Below are positions 1 to 12,566 of a stretch of DNA of 64,000 nt, piece by piece (position 1 is the first letter of the stretch; each line of letters starts with the position of its first letter). The translations under genes were made by a program, and so were the position numbers. Below the pieces are notes generated by a model that made no database searches, had not been told where the DNA came from, and saw nothing but the letters and a program-made list of their open reading frames with translations. The stretch is from Pochonia chlamydosporia 170 (lineage: Eukaryota > Ascomycota > Sordariomycetes > Hypocreales > Clavicipitaceae): the NCBI RefSeq assembly GCF_001653235.2, contig NC_035793.1, positions 4,836,001-4,900,000 of the forward strand. The letters are read 5' to 3'.

Positions 1-1205
1 CACGTAGAGCACGGATACGATGCCCATACCCCACCACATAGATCTGGGAAGGTTCTTTCGCGGATTTTTGATTTCTCCTAGCACCTGGGGCAACAGTTAG
101 TCATATTCTACGAATTCAGAAGGGGACGGGGAGAAGAGAGGCATGACGTGACTTACATAGCTTGGTTGATCGAAACCAAAAAAGGCAAAAACTACTTCCA
201 GTCAGTTTTAAATATCTCTTTGCGTGGGACAAGATGCGATGACAACTCACTAACGGAGAGGAATGCTTGAGGAGCCCCAACGGTTTCATCATTAGCAGTT
301 GGAGCAGTGTCTTTCACGTTGCCAACCTTGTCCTGCAGGAGGGCACTTATACCATCCCGCCGGCCAGCCACCACCCATGTAGCAATGATGATGAAAACTA
401 AAATCAAGGTTTTGATAATGGCAAAGACATTGTTGAGCAGGATACCACCACGTCGAGAGAAGGCGTGGATAAAGCAGGTGACTGCTGCAATTACAATTGC
501 AATTCCACGGATGACCTCCTGGTTAAGTTCGAAGTCTTTTTTGTCGGGGTTTGCAATCTGCATAAGATGCACAGCGCAGTCGATGCAGTTACTGGCCATG
601 TTTCCAACAAGGATGAAACTGATGCCAAATAGGACGCCACTCAACAGAACTGTGCCCTTTTTGTAACTGGGCCATGGGAAGACATATTGAAGATAGTGCA
701 GCTCTCCTCCTGATCGAGGAACTGACTGCTCTACTCCATCGATAACGTAACGCGGCACATTCAGTCCGTACTCAAGAAAAACGTGTGCGCCTGAGAGGCC
801 GTAGATGCAACCACAGACCCAGACGAGAATGGCAAGTCCGGGGCTGCCAACACCTTTCATTACGTCGCGAGGACCATTAAAAATTCCGGTCCCTTTGCTA
901 ATAGTCTTAGTCTCAGGCAGTATCTATTTAGGTGCCAACACTTGGTTACGGAGCAGGGAAGGTGACATACCTATGGTTCGGTTTATCAAAAGGCATGTCA
1001 CATCGACAAAGGTCAAACGGAATGGCTCTTCTGGAGTTCTGGTGACGAAGCGACCTTTGTCGACGGGCATGTTAATCACATCTGCTAAGGCATTTTGCAT
1101 TTCCCTATCGTCGTGACTTGATCGCCCCCCAACATTCTGCCGGTGAGCGTGGTCATCATTGCCAGAGGATAGGGCATTCATGTTGTAACTGTTCGGTCTG
1201 GTCAA
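1..1205 (-). CDS. Amino-acid permease (APC superfamily, MUP1-like), 3' part cut by the window edge
   Basis: Plasma-membrane amino-acid transporter of the APC superfamily, closest in feel to the fungal high-affinity methionine permease group. Proposed exons on the minus strand are 1205-971, 892-251, 191-157 and 84-1 (continuing off the window). Junctions keep frame and restore the TM1 motif (I)GTGIF at the first intron (donor GTATGT at 970, acceptor ending 893) and the motif FAFFGFDQPSY-VLGEIKNP across the third. Hydrophobic helices follow GSPGLAILVWVCG, GTVLLSGVLFG and LIFVFIII-like stretches. The cytosolic N-terminus is hydrophilic (about 75 residues). The start is uncertain: in-frame ATG codons lie at 1205 and about 24 bases further in. 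Substrate is inferred from family resemblance only; the C-terminal half is not in the window. Confidence 0.85.
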
Positions 1206-2856
1206 CTAGGAGGCAACATAGATGGTCTTGCTGGCAAAGTTGCCGCGACCGTAGGAATTGGGCTGACAAAGTGGGCAGCAACAACAAAAAAGCAGAGAAT
1301 ACAAACCTTTACGTTTATTAATATGCAAAGCCCTTGGTAACGGGGGTACGGAGGTACCAATTCTCCTGCCACTGCTGATGGGATGGGGCCATAATCTGCC
1401 CTGTAAGGCGACCAGCGCCACTAAAGAGAACAAGGCTGTCATAAAAGCAAGAGAGTAACTGCACGGCGAAAATGCTTCGTCGATCATCACAGAATGATGC
1501 TAGGTGCAACGCAATGAGGCTGTCACCCTGAGGCTTGGCGGCTGCGGGAAACCTGGGCATCACATTCATTTCGTATGCACTGGATAAGCACCGGCGCTCC
1601 ACCCACAAGGGTGGGATGAAGTCGACGTTGTCTTCTCACAAGACAAAGAGCAATAGAAGTCTGGCTTCTGTCTCAGTGGCTTGGCTAGTGAGCGGCGGAG
1701 TATGTTGTGAGCCGCTGTTGTGAGACGCGCCATAGCAGAAATGCAGTTTAGCGCATCTGCAGCTAGCGGACAGAGGAAACAAAAATCGTAATGATTGGGC
1801 ACAGTTCTGGTATATTTCGGGACGATCCGTTCCCCCGTCGAATTAGGAATAAGGCTTACGCCCTCCCGTCCGGGGTTGCGGTTCGATGGGTTGTGCGATG
1901 GGTGCGTGAAGTTGACAAGGACTGAGCAGTCGAGGTTTTGGCTCCGACAACCTTGGAGGTTCTTGGGCTCATAGGACCTTTTCAATGTCAGCCTCACTTC
2001 AACCTGACCAGTTGACGTGTTTCTGCCTAGCCTGGCAACTGCAACCCGCGCCACAATCCACGCCGCCACTGACAGTGAAGCCGCACCATAGCCCCAGTGC
2101 TTGTGCCTGTGCCTCGTCGGACTTGTCGAGGAGACTCTCTCCAGTCCTACTTGGTGAAATACAAAAGGCCCCCAAAAGAAGCAGAGTCATATCTTTGTCG
2201 TCAGTCGAGGGCCGTTAAGCTGAGCCCGGAACATTGAATCATATTTTGAAATCACATTGTGCGCACATGCGAGTGCGAGTGCCGACATCTGTCGTGTGCC
2301 TGTGGCTCATTGACCGAGGAGTAAATAATTGGCGGGAAATGCAAGTGCGCCAAGTGCTTTCGGGTCGCATGGTTGCCTCGTCAAGCTGAAAATGATGCGT
2401 AAGCCGCCAAATAATGACTATTAGTCTCACTATCGAGTCTGATTGATGTCAAATCTCCGTGTCGCCATCCATGTGTCCGGTGTGAGGAGTGAGGAGTGAG
2501 GAGTCAGGAGTACGTGTGAGGCGGGATTCAGGCGGGAGGCCCCAGGGGTCTAGATCAAATTGGCAGGAGCGACTGGTGTCAAATACACGTTGACAATCTC
2601 ACCTGCCTATGCCTGCCCCCAACCCGCCAAGCAATTTCAAGTTGACGTCAACTCGAGGAAGGTAGTAGGACTGCACTTCCCCGTTACATAAGAAGTTTCC
2701 GTTGTCAAGTGTTTGCGACCCACTCCATCGACCATCTGAAGTTTTGCAATTATTCTGTATCATATTGAGCCCAGCCCATTTTGGATATACTTGAGATTTA
2801 CTTGGTATATCTGCACCGCCTTTGCATGACGTCCGTAGTCCATCGACTGTATTGCC
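1206..2856. other. Gene-poor intergenic stretch
   Basis: Upstream of the permease and of the next plus-strand gene. Only short overlapping reading frames without recognisable domains occur. A short imperfect run of GTGAGGA units is visible around 2480-2510. It probably holds the two divergent promoters; no specific regulatory site could be called. Confidence 0.4.
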
Positions 2857-5594
2857 ATGGCCGGAGTCATTCAAGTTGGCGACATCATCAAGTTCTCCGA
2901 GATTGCCTGGACGGTTTGGAACTATGGTTGGGCCTCTGAGAATAATGCAGGTGGGTTATTTTGACATTTTGAACCATACAAAAGTCGTCGTTGTTTCCGT
3001 GAACAACAGAGAGAGGAATGCAAACCCCATGGGCGGCGGGCGCATTGACCTCATCGTGTCTTTGCGGTGGACCAAAATAGCATTCTTTGACCTCCTCCCC
3101 CACCTCACCACCTCAGCATTCATTCAAGAACAGTCGACTGCCACGTTGCGTCGCACACGACATACTCAGCTCCAACTATGCCAAAGCATGCTGACCATGT
3201 TTTCAAGGTGAAAACTATCGCGCCTTTGGCGCTGACGTCCGTACTTTGCACAGGGGTCTCAAAAGTCTCGACGATGCCGTCACAGAAGTCCAGACGTCGC
3301 TCCGTGAGCACGGCGCTGAGAGCAGCGATATCCTAGGGGGCGACAAGACATCACTATCGGAAATCATTGGAGATTACGAACAGACCTTGAAGGATTGCCA
3401 CCAGCTCCTGATAAAAAACCGACGATATGATCAGACAACCGGTCCTGCGAGGAACATTGACTGGAACATCAACATCATGCCCCAGGTTGAGCATCTGCGA
3501 GGGCGGATCCAGATGCACAACGCACGTATTCAGCACGTCATAAGGCCATTTCAAATGTAAGACATCCATTTACTTACCTCTTGGTTTGGGTCGAATCCAG
3601 TTCTTGTATCCCAGCATGAAGTCTAACTCCTGTGCCTTCTCAGCGACCTCCTCAACAAGATCCATAAGGATTTAGTTCGAAGGTTAACCAGCCTGCACAA
3701 AGATGTACTAGGTATCAGGAGGGACATACATACCCTGCTTATCAAATACTACCCCGAAGTTGCCAGGGAAATCGAGCAACAATCCGAGCAGGAGCTCCAC
3801 ACTGTCCGAATCCCAGAGTCGCTCATAGCCAGGCTGGCGACCATGTTTGACCGCCGCGCCCGCCGCAGGATAAATCAACCCCTTACGCTCCAAGAGTTGA
3901 CAGACTGCTTCTTGATCCGCCTTGGAAGAAGTACTGTGAATGTTCCACCTGGACCAGAACACTCCGGCCAATGTCCGCCTCTTGCTTGCTACGTGGAACT
4001 CCTAAAATGTCAGCTCATCATGCAAAGAATAAAAACCTCGAACGAGTTGCAAAATCCACCGCGCATCTCACATTGGCCTGGTTATATCGACGTTTTGGAA
4101 GACGCAAGTTCCCCCTTGTCCCTAGGTTTCTTTCCTGGCCATCCTCCGTTGCTAACCTTCCTTACAGCGATTATCGCAACAGTGCTCCAGGTTCCAGAAT
4201 GAGCTCATTGCACCCGACACCTCGGATTGCCCAGATGAATTGCTCACATTTTGGCCCGAAGATGAAAAACAAACGAAAAAGCCCCAACAAGCTATTGGGT
4301 CATCGTACAACTATTTGTTAGAAGTGTAAGTACTCCATAGATATATACATGTATATCTGAAAAAATGCTTATCCGCCTGGCACAGGTCACTCGCCCCCGA
4401 GTCGGATCCTACAACATGGAAAATGATGCGGTTGTTGCGCAAGAATGGCTCCGACCGACACTTTCGGATCATTGAAGCCTGGGGATACAATGATCAATTA
4501 TCCACGGAAGAGCCCACCGTGGTCGATTTTGACATTGAGACTGCCGCTCTCATCCCTATCTACGCTGATCCGGCGGATAAGGATGGCGTGTCTCCCCCGC
4601 TGGAGATTATCATCGAAGAGAACGAGAAGTCCTACCGCTATGTATTCTTGGACATGCACGATCTGCTGTTAGTCCAAGAAGCGATAACAGGCTTCAAAGT
4701 TTTGGCCAATTACACAGAGTAAGTCTTCGTAATGTCAGAAAGCACAATTGGGTGTCTAACCGGTATAGATCTCGTGCAGTAGCAATGTTTGTCCGACCAG
4801 GACAGGATACTTCGTTGAAAGAGAGTGTAACAGTCCAGCTGTGGTTGCCGTCAAATATTAAGGGATTTCCCCAAAAGGAGAGTGGAAGCGGTTATAGAAG
4901 GCCGAGCTCATGGTCACAAACTTCAGTAGCACCGAATCTCGACTCGCCAAGCCGTGCTAACAGCATCGTATCGTCTCCGTCTACCGCAGCCGTATCGTGC
5001 AGAAGTTGGAGCAGCTCGGAATCCGATGACACCATCTCTCTCAGAGTTGGGGGAGCAGCTGCCAACACGGGCCACGGCGTGATCCGGCCACGCCCACGCA
5101 GTCCACTGCTAGTCTTGTTCACAAGGGAACTAGAGTCGTCGAAACGCTCCATTGTGGCTATTAAAGTCGATGATGAGACAGTACCTAACCCCGAACGTTG
5201 TAACTGCCATAAATCAAGGGACTGCCGCATCGCCGCACTTGAGCAAAGGTATGGAAAGTTTCACGCGCAGCGACTAGAGCATCGCGAAAAGTGGAATCTC
5301 CTGCCGCTCCAAGCTGCGCCCAATTGGAATGGACTTTTGCGTGTTAGCATTTTGTTTCCCACCACAGATGCAAGATACAAATTTAGTGGTGCATACTGCG
5401 GGTGCAGAGTAGCGACTGAGAGTGACATTGACAGATGTCTTTCGAAGTCGCATCCAGGACTTTTGGGTATAGCCCGGGTTTATTACCGGAGGCAAATGAT
5501 AATGTGGCATGAGCAGAGGGACAAACTAAAGGAAGTGGACACTTATCCGCCGTCCGGATTTTCCAATGCCCATCAGTATCTTGGCCATGGTTGA
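2857..5594 (+). CDS. Six-exon fungal protein with helical N-terminal domain, function unknown
   Basis: Proposed exons: 2857-2950, 3208-3556, 3644 to about 4091-4117, 4168-4325, 4386-4718 and 4769-5594, giving roughly 735 residues. The start MAGVIQVGDIIKFSEIAWTV and the following helices (GLKSLDDAVTEVQTSLREHG, VEHLRGRIQMHNARIQHVI) resemble the helical N-terminal domain common in fungal STAND/NLR-like and orphan accessory proteins. The middle carries an acidic beta-rich part (EEPTVVDFDIETAALIPIYA, PLEIIIEENEKSYRYVFLDM). The last exon has a Ser-rich linker, then a CNCHKSRDCRIAALEQRYGKF segment and a C-terminal helical end. All introns keep frame except the donor near 4090-4120, which I could not fix; the acceptor there is supported by a CTAAC branch site. 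I do not recognise a catalytic domain. It could be a recognition or scaffold component; no function is assigned. Confidence 0.75.
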
Positions 5595-6016
5595 ACAGTA
5601 CATGGTCAACACAATGGAGAATTGGGTCGTTTGTCTGTATAGTCTGGGGGGCGGTATTTTCTTATTATATGCGTCATCTGTATGGATTTCTCACACGGAG
5701 TTGTCAAAATACCAATTTCTTTCTTCTTTTTCTGACTTCATTTATTGACCGACCTTGTCGAATCCGCAATCACTGTATATGTGTCCTTATGCATTGTGTA
5801 CCCATAACGAAACCTGCCGGGCTTTCTTAATTGCTAATTTTATCCTAGACGCCTACTTTCACGGTCTTTCCTGCCGTATGACTGCAAGGTTCTGGCATAT
5901 AACTTCCTGTAAATTCGCCCACTTTACCTATATGTCAAACTACCTCTACCCAACGCGATGTCTAGCCTGGAAACATCCTTGCTGAAGAGGTATCCTCGAC
6001 ACCCCCAACACCCGAC
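5595..6016. other. Intergenic, AT-richer 3' region
   Basis: About 420 bases between the plus-strand helical-domain gene and the minus-strand HET remnant (convergent ends). T-rich, consistent with 3' UTR sequence; nothing else seen. Confidence 0.4.
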
Positions 6017-6442
6017 CTACCAATCCGGTGCTATTGAGTGTGATCCTGGCAAGTTTACAACATCAAAAGACAGGCCGTTCAGCGTAACCAAGTCAAGACT
6101 TAGCTCGACACTACCCGCCGAGCTTGGCAGAAACATGGTCTCGTCCGATGGAATATCCCAGTCGATCTCCTCACCATGCTGTAACAAAGCACCCCTTCCG
6201 ACAATGTCGTAACCGTTACCGTCATCTCGATCACGAAGAATAGCAATGGCTGAAGAGTTCCAAAACTGGCACAACTTGTCGCCAACCCTCACATTCGACG
6301 GGACGAGGCCCATGATGATATCGTCCTCGCCAAGATAGAGACGTAGCCCCTTGGACTCATCACCACTTTCGCGGCGCGATCCTTCCCAAGTAAGGGCGTT
6401 TGCTCTGAAACACGACGGAACATGTCCTGCACAGAAGCCCAA
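6017..6442 (-). pseudogene. C-terminal remnant of a HET (heterokaryon incompatibility) protein
   Basis: The minus-strand frame reads LRLYLGEDDIIMGLVPSNV, then RVGDKLCQFWNSSAIAILR and DGNGYDIVGRGALL before a stop. This matches the end of HET-domain proteins, where a beta-rich tail (xxGDxVCxxxGxxxPxxLR followed by Y-x-x-VG-x-x-Y/A) follows the HET core. The frame has no ATG in front; it opens at a plausible intron acceptor (TTCTGTGCAG near 6433). Upstream on the same strand (6443-7500) I find no HET core motifs and no long frame, so the N-terminal HET domain appears lost. Family role: allorecognition-triggered cell death. Whether this stub is transcribed is unknown; it could also be the last exon of a gene too diverged to read. 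Confidence 0.45.
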
Positions 6443-7535
6443 CGGTCAGAACACAGAGGCGAGGAGATTGCGGAGAGATTCTAGATGTAGCAGCCGCAAG
6501 CGAGGGACGGCTACAAGGGACGGCACTCCGTGTTCAAAGAGGAAAAGACAATGTTTAAAGAGGCTCAAATGGGCGTCGAAGGAGCTCAGTCTCCTTCAAG
6601 TGGCCACCAGTTAAAGCTGCTGGGTCGTTCTCGCTCACGAGCGGAAGCCAACAAAGTGCAGCTAGCACCGTGGTGTGCGTACTTCCATATGCACATTCAA
6701 AGGGCGGTGATCAGACAACATGACTGCCATTGTGAAAACTGTATGGGAAACAATCCCTGCAGCCACAGCACACATACATTGCTGCGGTCAAGAACTTTAG
6801 TTTGCCTTGCGCCGCTTACAGTCTACCTCGCAGGATGGACGAACCACAAGGATGTGGCGTTGAAAGGTGCCTCTTGGGCCAGAAGCAAACGGTTGACGTC
6901 TCGCAGCATCCTGGGTTGCAGAATAAAGAGCGGTGTCTAAGCCGGGACGCACATAGCATTCCTCTAGTCTCGTGTTAATTCTCCATGATGCCTGTTTCAG
7001 GAAGGCACAGCCTCATAGACTTTATTCTATGCCCCTTCATTGCTAACTATTCATTGACAGCCTCACTTTCCAGTGAGGGCAGTTAAAGAAAGCGGAGCCG
7101 TTTACATGATTATATGTGGTTGGAAAAGCCATCTGAAGCGCCGTGGCTTGGGACAAGATACTGGGGGCCTGGTTCAAGACCTCCAAATCCTTAGCTTCAG
7201 TATTCTCCAAGCTCTGGCTGACATGTGCATAAGAGGTCATGTCATGGCCAGTTTCTCAAAGTTGATGACGATGAATATGAGAGACTATGGAGCTGATCAA
7301 CTGGCAAAAGTGGTATATGTAATTTTGAAAGGCATTAAGATGTTGTGGTTACATGTGCTCTTGTAAATCGGTACTAGCCCACGGCGACCCCCAGCACAAA
7401 TGCCATGAACAAGGGGCAGATGTGGGTTTGAGCAGATATTGAATGACAATAAACTAGTGATATTCCCGTCAAGAAAACGTAAGCTTCTCAGCTGCTCCTT
7501 GAGTTCATCACCTCATATATCAAGCCCAACCATAA
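6443..7535. other. No supported gene
   Basis: About 1.1 kb between the HET stub and the membrane-protein gene. Two overlapping frames of 65-97 codons occur at 7043-7366 on opposite strands without recognisable features. It may contain decayed upstream exons of the HET stub. Confidence 0.35.
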
Positions 7536-9541
7536 TTACAGCAACCACGTGGTATTAGCTTGGATGCTTTGGAGTTCGTATGGGTTTCTCTGTCTCCCTT
7601 CATCTGCTTTCCAAAGGTGGCTACATTTGAGCCACCAGAACAGCGCAACAACGAAAGCAAATGTCGGAAGCGCTGCCCCCAAAACAGCTGCACCGGCCCA
7701 ATACCCTAGAACATCAAAATGATCCCGGTAAAATGCGGGTGATTCAAAATCCATGTAGCCTCCCAGACCGTAAGGCGCATTAATCACGCTCGATTTGCAG
7801 TAACAATTACTTGCCAACCCAGTCACCTTGAATCCACCGACAGGCAGTTATTAGCACAATTTAAACGAGGATAGAGAAAGGGAGGATGAAGGAAGTCTCC
7901 AAATAATGGACTTGCCATGTTTGATTCGGCGAAATTGCTCACCTGGTAGGTAATTACAGCAAGCAGAGCCAGAATGGCCAGAGCATTGCAAAAGTAGGAA
8001 ATCCAAATAGCCCAACGTGGCGGACGTTTGCAGAACTGAATGAACCAAGGTATAGTGCTAGAGCCACCGAAGACAAGATACGCCGTAGTTCGGCAACCTA
8101 AGCCTACAGTCGGGGACTTGAAAGATACAACAAAAGCGCTCATTATAGCGCTCCATACCAACACAATTGAGATGCCAGTAACGGTGAACCAAGACAGGGG
8201 CTTCCTGCCATTTAACTTGGTAGCAACTCTCTGCGCGACTAGACCAAGATCTGTGTCCTCCGCTCCGAAGTCGACATCCGCGGTGGCCCTTAATACTGCA
8301 TCAGGTAACCCGCAGAACTGGATCTTCCTTCCTTGTCCAATGAATTCCCGAACTTTGAGCTCCCGAGGAATAGTGGTGGACGTCAGCCACCACTCACATT
8401 TCGCAGGATTATCTCTTGGTCTAACAGAGGCGGACCATCTCATAGCGACCTCGACATTGTAGAGCCAACGGGAGAGCAGTTCCCTACTGGAATTAGCACC
8501 TTTCAAATACTTGGAGACTTCTCTAGGTAATAGAGTCGCTCAGTCAACTCACCCTACGCGCTCTGATGAAACAGGATTCCTGTCAACAGTGGTAAAGACC
8601 ACCAAAAGCGGAAGCCACGTCATCAAAAGGCCAAAGGAGAGCGAAAACGGGCTATTGTCCTCGCCAAGATCGGCAAAGGCCAAAACAATAGAAAAGATAA
8701 AGGCAACAAGAAATACGCCTAAACTAGCCAACGTAGGGATGACTGCTCGCCGGCGCAGCATACGTAGCTCAAATGCAAGGGCGAGCAGAAACTGGCGAGT
8801 GAGCTGAACATCATCTTCATCCTGACTAGATAAAGGTCGAAAAAGGCCGTGTACCAGGGCGTATAACATTTGTGTAGGCTTACCACGGTCGTTTACAAGA
8901 TGAAGGCTATCGAATTGATTGACGCAGGAGAGCACAAAGTACGTGGCGCTGTATAAGTGCGATCCACATTCTGTTGCCCACATTTGAGCTCGACTATGAG
9001 ACTTGCGTATTTGGCGGAAATTGAAAATCGTCGCCGTCAGGGCCGTCTGTGGCGAGCCTAGCCAGTTCATGGCTGCTATCAAGGTTTTGGAGATCTTGTC
9101 TCTGTGAAGAGATTCCCACGGTAGGCTCAGAAGAATGGCTAATGGGAAGATCCAGTTCGTGACAAGACTCAATGCTTTGTGAGCATCGTAGAAGACAATT
9201 GGATTCCTGCAAATCGCTCGACAGCCTGTAATCTCAAGTACGGGTTAGATTCCGAGGTTATAGCGGCGTTGGATGTATGGGGCTTAGGGAATGGGAGATG
9301 CAATGTTGCCTTCGTATGTGACTGCCAGAAACTGGTCTCTAGGAAAGCTTGGGTCTAAGCCAGTTATCGGACCGTGATAGATGTACTGGTCGAGTGTATC
9401 ATTGTTAACTGGACCCAATGTAAGCTCCCCAGCACGAATTTGCGACACCGCGTTTTTGCAATCGGACCAGTTATACGCAGCTCGCAGCGGAGATGGCAGC
9501 GCAACAAGCAAAACAAGACGTAAAGTACGCTTCGGCCTCAT
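7536..9541 (-). CDS. Polytopic integral membrane protein, fungal family of unknown function
   Basis: Proposed exons are 9541-9310, 9225-8553, about 8486-7943 and 7826-7536. The product begins with a signal-like MRPKRTLRLVLLVALPSPLR, then a lumenal part ending VTYEG that splices to CRAICRNPIVFYDAHKAL. Several membrane helices follow: VTNWIFPLAILLSLPW, AVIPTLASLGVFLVAFIFSI, FGLLMTWLPLLVVFTT, FTVTGISIVLVWSAIMSAFV, YFCNALAILALLAVITYQ and AGAAVLGAALPTFAFVVALF. The first intron has no GT donor in a compatible position; a GC donor (GAAG|GCAACA at 9309) with a CTAAC branch and TTACAG acceptor gives perfect phase. The second junction (8552 to about 8487) is less certain. Such proteins are frequent in Hypocreales accessory regions near HET and ankyrin genes, but no activity is known to me. 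Confidence 0.75.
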
Positions 9542-11463
9542 GATCCAAAAGAAATGGGTCTATGATGGCAACTTGGGGATGGGATGCTTGTGTAAGTTTT
9601 TATTCCCAATTTCCACTCGCGCTTTGTAGTTATTATTTAGAACGGAGGCCTGGACATTATATACGCAGCCATCTTTGGAATAAACATTGGAGTCTGATCA
9701 ACTCTGCGGCGCCAGTCAAGCTATGTATCAAGCCTCTGTTCAAGAAAAACAGAAACCCAAAAACAAGGCTACCAGTGTTAGAGTCGGAGAGACCGCCACG
9801 GCGCCTCAGCCGTACCTGAACTGCCAAGCCATGCCGGGCTGAATCATCCTTGGTTTGCTTCAATGTTTCACGTTTCTCCGCGGGGTCAGGACCCCATGGT
9901 CCGGGGAATATTGTCGTTCCTCAACAATGCGGACCTGTTAAAATCAGTACCGATCCTATTCCCAGACAACAAAATCTACTCCTGGTCACATCATGAGCGG
10001 GATATCCCGCACGACCGGGCTGATCCTCCACATGTAGTCTCTCCATCGCGGCCCGAGGCGTCGGTAGTGGCTCACATACTAGCTGCCACTACTTCACTTC
10101 CTGCAGGCGTTTCATCTATTGCAGAAATTAGCCTGGTGATTTTGCCACATCGATTTAGACGGACAGGCACCAGAATCTGCTCGCGTGACGGAGGCTAAGC
10201 TATCTTGACAGATCACAGCCAGCCCTGGAAAACTAGTCAGCTTGAAATATCACGCTATTAGTGTACATTGTCCCAAACGATCTTGTGGCTTCTGAAAGGC
10301 TGACAACTTACCAATCTGGAGAAGTTGAGAGTTAACAATTATGCAATACATTCTTGACACGCCACCCGCAAGAGCGTTGAATGGCACAGTCCGCAACAGT
10401 GCCATCAAAGAGCGGTGAATTGGATACGGCCCGAGCCGGTCCAAGATTGCCCTGGTTGAGAATGAGGCGAGGTAGGTGCAGGTCACCAATATTGATCATC
10501 CAGCAGATAGGGGTTCACAACATGTAGGGCTGAGACATGGATGTCCCCTCCTCTCGCAGCCACATAGTCATAGTTCACTATCTCCCTACTTACCAACGCC
10601 CTGCTCTCCCGAAATATTCATGGGTAAACCGTGGAGGCTTAGACTCAAGGTGCCAGCGTACACTCTTCTAGACCTCGTTGGAGGACGTGTCATATCTCAA
10701 CTTCAGCGCTCTGGAAATACTCATGACGCTGATCCTTGGGAGTGCCAGTTTAGATAGTTGGGCGAGTGTTGCCTTTCTATCCGAGAACCTGACTGGCCTT
10801 AGTACATCCCACAGAATGCGTCTTAAACAACCTGACGCAACCAAACCTTGCCCGTGTTCACTCCGCAGAGAGGCTGAAATTATTGTTCCAGTGCGCCCTG
10901 CAGTGGGCGGTCAGTCCCAACGCAGGAGGAGATTTGCTATTGAAGCCTGGTAGTGTTGAGAAGAGGGCACTACTTCAATCCAAATGGCCTGTCCCGAATT
11001 TTTATTGGTGGCCTTGTTGTACGTGTATAGCTTCTAAATAAAGCATGCCCTAACTCAGCTTAAATTCACGTGCAGGCCAAAAAATCGCAAACATCGCTCT
11101 TCGTCCTGCAAGGGTGAATTCTTCATCCATATTCGCTTCTCATCCTCAACCACTTGAGCCTTCACCTGCTTGAATTTGCTATATTCCAAATCACTTCGGA
11201 AGTACTCGTAACAGTCTATCAAAGAAACGAATGCCCAGATCCGCAGAAGTAAGTCGACCATTAGTTCGCCTCACTGAATCTGAGCGAGTCGTTGGCGGGA
11301 CCTTTCAGCCGCCAGTCCAAGGTTGTCTTATCCATCGCCCGCTGTGTTGCTCGTACTGTGACAAAAATTCAGCTGTGGCTTCATCGACATGGTCACTCTG
11401 CGGCTGCTGTCATTTGCCACCTAGCGGCTATTGAAAGTACACATACATTGGGAAACAATGAAG
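9542..11463. other. No supported gene
   Basis: Roughly 1.9 kb with only short frames. One minus-strand frame at 11055-11261 is amphipathic (contains SLIDCYEYFRSDLEYSKFKQ) and could be a stray exon, but nothing links it to a neighbour. Confidence 0.35.
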
Positions 11464-12354
11464 CTACAACTTGTCTGAGGAGTTCCACTCGCCATGACAG
11501 CGTTGGACAACTTGCTCTCGATTGAGTCGTTGACCTTGGGCGTCTCCCCTCTGTCGAACTTCAGGACGGATGACAAGGACTAGCAGGTTCGATGACCTCC
11601 AGTTTCGAGCTACTTGGGCCTTCGTGGCCTCCTGTGGGAGGTACAACCTCGCTCGGTATCTCTGAGAAGCAAGATCCATCCAAAACTCTGCTGTGAATTT
11701 GACAATTTCCTTCGCCCAGACTAAATCAACATTGGTGACAGTCTCCACGGCATCACCAATATCAATAGCAGCAGTCCTAAGTGACTGTTCATAGTATTCT
11801 TCCCATCTGCTATCACCACTTGGACCATGTTGTGACCTGTTCGTAGCCGGGAAATACTTCTTCACAAGTTCATATCGTCGCTGTTCCGAATCTTCTCCGG
11901 CTTCTGGCCAAGCGTGGAATCCATCGATATGATCTGGAGACAATGTGAGAGCCTAAGCATGTGACTTGAGCGATGAAATGATTCCTGACCTTTGCCGAAT
12001 TCCAAGTTCCATTCCCTGTGCAACTCTCTGCCTCCGGCACCAATACTGCGAATTGGCTCGGAATATTCGGTCGTTGAGAATAATCCAGATGCTACTCTGA
12101 ACAATAAGCAGCTTTAACTTTTTGGGAATATTGTCGCGCTGCAAGACGATATCGGGAAGTGGCCACTGGAACTGCTTCCGCTTGTCCCACGCTACCCTCG
12201 AAAAGTTATCAACTTCTCTGGCCAGCTTCTTGAACGTAGTCTGAATATTCTGGTCTGACAGGCCTGTTATGTGCTCTGGTTGGGCAAGAGTCCCCTTCAG
12301 CTTTTGATTCTCTTCTATTATTGTACAGCGTTCGTCCTGTACTCCAGCATCCAT
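11464..12354 (-). CDS. Coiled-coil fungal accessory-family protein, splicing unresolved
   Basis: Two coding blocks on the minus strand, 12354 to about 11990 and about 11935-11464. The first starts MDAGVQDERCTIIEENQKLK (short coiled coil) and continues LSDQNIQTTFKKLAREVDNF, then IWIILNDRIFRANSQYW. The second contains DSEQRRYELVKKYFPATNRS, AEFWMDLASQRYRARLYLP and ends with NLLVLVIRPEVRQRGDAQG. This order (coiled coil, 'L-S-D-x-x-I' helix block, C-terminal 'V-x-P-x-x-x-x-R-G-x-x-x-G') matches a large lineage-specific family of Fusarium/Metarhizium-type proteins of unknown role. The best donor (AAAG|GTCAGG) and acceptor (TCTCCAG) give incompatible phases, so either the junction is elsewhere or the gene is damaged. 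Confidence 0.5.
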
Positions 12355-12566
12355 TTCATTAAGATTAGGAACTGAAGTACGTATAGGTTCAAATCAGAAT
12401 GACAGAACATTCTCACGGGCACGTTGGTATGATCGGCAGCCATGCGATTTCTCAGACCAATGGCAAAGCAGGGCGAAGAGGATGAAGAAGCCGTTTGTAT
12501 ACAATCTTTGGTTCCTGCGATACTGGTAGAATGTTCTGAATGCTGTAAGGGCCGAAGAGACCGCAA

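Noticed and set aside
9863..10198. 111-codon plus-strand frame
   Set aside because: No recognisable domain and no splice partner; kept as intergenic.
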